Part shown: positions 63,441 through 64,000 of the stretch, piece after piece
Position numbering within the stretch: position 1 is the first letter of the stretch
Layout of the letters: each line of letters begins with the position of its first letter
Assembly (NCBI GenBank): GCA_949358305.1
Contig: OX442314.1
Span: forward strand, 42,354,581 to 42,418,580
Direction: 5' to 3'
Length of the DNA: 64,000 bases
Origin: Strigamia acuminata
Taxonomy: Eukaryota; Arthropoda; Chilopoda; Geophilomorpha; Linotaeniidae
Notes under the pieces: model-generated
Told to the model about the DNA's origin: nothing
Seen by the model: only the letters and a program-made list of their open reading frames with translations
Database searches by the model: none
Made by a program: the position numbers and the translations under genes

Positions 63441-63460
63441 GCAACCACCCTCTGCTACCA
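63441..63460 (-). other. Copia primer binding site (tRNA-iMet)
   Basis: The minus strand reads TGGTAGCAGAGGGTGGTTGC two bases after the LTR. It closely matches the complement of the 3' end of metazoan initiator tRNA-Met as I recall it. Confidence 0.8.
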
Positions 63461-63462
63461 CT

Positions 63463-63932
63463 TGTAGCAGAGGAGTGCGCTCACAGTATAAAATACTGTG
63501 TGTGGAAGCGAGTTTAAATGCCGAAACACGGCTAACATGAGCGCAATGACGTGCGCACACCTCCAGCGCTTGAAAATGGTTGAAAATGAAGTCACTGCAC
63601 TCTAAAGTGCTCATATATAGCAAACACAATGTAAAATAAACTAAATGTTTAATAAAAACAAAAATGCTTACATAATGTGGTCCATTTAGATGGAGAAAAT
63701 ACATGAGTGCTTGCTGGCATGCAAGCGGCCATTGTGATTGTGAAAAACATACATGCACACCATCTGGTGTTGATAATAAGTAATACAAAAGTAAACAGTA
63801 TAGAGGCAGCATTATGCCCAATGTTAAATAATGAAATAAATCCTAATAAATACACTAGGCTGCATAATGCAGTAATACATTAAGAAATATCCGTAATGAG
63901 TACGGAGGACTGTTTGGCATTGATAAACAACA
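63463..63932 (-). repeat. Copia 5' LTR
   Basis: 470 bp, same as 57127-57596 by eye; ends at the GTTTC duplication. Confidence 0.95.
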
Positions 63933-64000
63933 GTTTCTTGGTCCCTTCGGGGGGACTTCTCCGCCATCCCGTGATTTCTTCGAGCCTCCGGAGGGCGGCG
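63933..64000 (-). CDS. Gypsy-2 gag, N-terminal codons (runs off the window)
   Basis: The minus strand gives an open frame that joins in frame with 57131 across the copia duplication. A methionine codon at 63967 (MAEKSPPKG) is a possible start; the frame remains open further upstream to the window edge. Confidence 0.6.

Larger units (their letters stand above)
57127..63932 (-). mobile_element. Complete Ty1/copia retrotransposon inserted in Gypsy-2 gag
   Basis: 6806 bp with 470-bp LTRs (57127-57596 and 63463-63932) that look identical, a GTTTC duplication, a primer site for initiator tRNA-Met, an 850-bp leader, one intact gag-pol ORF (62610-57805) and a polypurine tract (57597-57609). Nothing seems to be missing, so it is young and probably competent. 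Confidence 0.97.
49926..64000 (-). mobile_element. Gypsy-2, gypsy-type element without RT/integrase, continues past the window
   Basis: Minus strand. Order in transcription sense: gag (from 63967, split by the copia insertion, ending 55577), protease (to 54852), a 300-bp gap, an ORF with a predicted intron (54551-50767), polypurine tract and 3' LTR (50730-49926). No RT, RNase H or integrase can be found between protease and the extra ORF. It lies inside BEL-2 gag. The 5' LTR is expected beyond 64000. Higher GC than the surrounding DNA. Confidence 0.75.

Overview
The window is a stretch of animal nuclear DNA, most likely from an arthropod. The evidence is short GT-AG introns of about 55 to 75 bp, a microsomal triglyceride transfer protein gene, an intronless RPB11 gene, and BEL/Pao, Ty3/gypsy, Ty1/copia, Tc1, pogo-like, P-like and PIF/Harbinger elements side by side. 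I cannot name the species. Single-copy host genes occupy only a small part; most of the rest is mobile DNA, largely LTR retrotransposons.

Layout. 0-4.2 kb: the last 13 exons of a plus-strand MTP gene, with a foldback MITE in one intron. 4.2-9.3 kb: AT-rich DNA with a MITE-like inverted repeat and pogo-like and P-like transposase relics. 9.6-10 kb: RPB11. 10.8-11.5 kb: a minus-strand REXO1-like exonuclease pseudogene. 11.7-17.9 kb: a Tc1 relic split by a BEL/Pao element (BEL-1) with a 5-bp target duplication. 18.0-25.0 kb: a possible F-box exon, a copia relic, a compact elongin-A-like gene with a TATA box, and a leucine-rich-repeat gene. 25-33 kb: a graveyard of dispersed repeats, P-like, CACTA-like, Harbinger and gypsy fragments, plus a SET-domain fragment. 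33.05-43.82 kb: a complete, apparently very young Ty3/gypsy element (Gypsy-1, minus strand) with LTRs of equal length and no difference seen between them, a 4-bp target duplication, intact gag, intact pol and a third large ORF that is not a recognisable envelope. 44.1-44.9 kb: a small two-exon host-like gene and a near-perfect hairpin MITE. 45.2-64 kb: a three-level nest, all on the minus strand. A decayed BEL/Pao element (BEL-2) is broken by a second gypsy-type element (Gypsy-2), and the gag gene of Gypsy-2 is interrupted by an intact copia element with 470-bp LTRs and a 5-bp target duplication.

The most unusual material is in the two gypsy elements. Gypsy-1 has a third ORF with a Cys4 motif; a decayed relative lies alone near 27.5 kb. 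Gypsy-2 keeps gag and protease but shows no reverse transcriptase, RNase H or integrase. In their place, just before the polypurine tract and 3' LTR, is a large GC-rich ORF with a likely 5' intron, an in-frame UAG, and a damaged tandem duplication. I recognise no family for either extra ORF. How the genes work: Gypsy-1 and the copia element encode everything expected for autonomous copying, while Gypsy-2, BEL-1 and BEL-2 would need help in trans.
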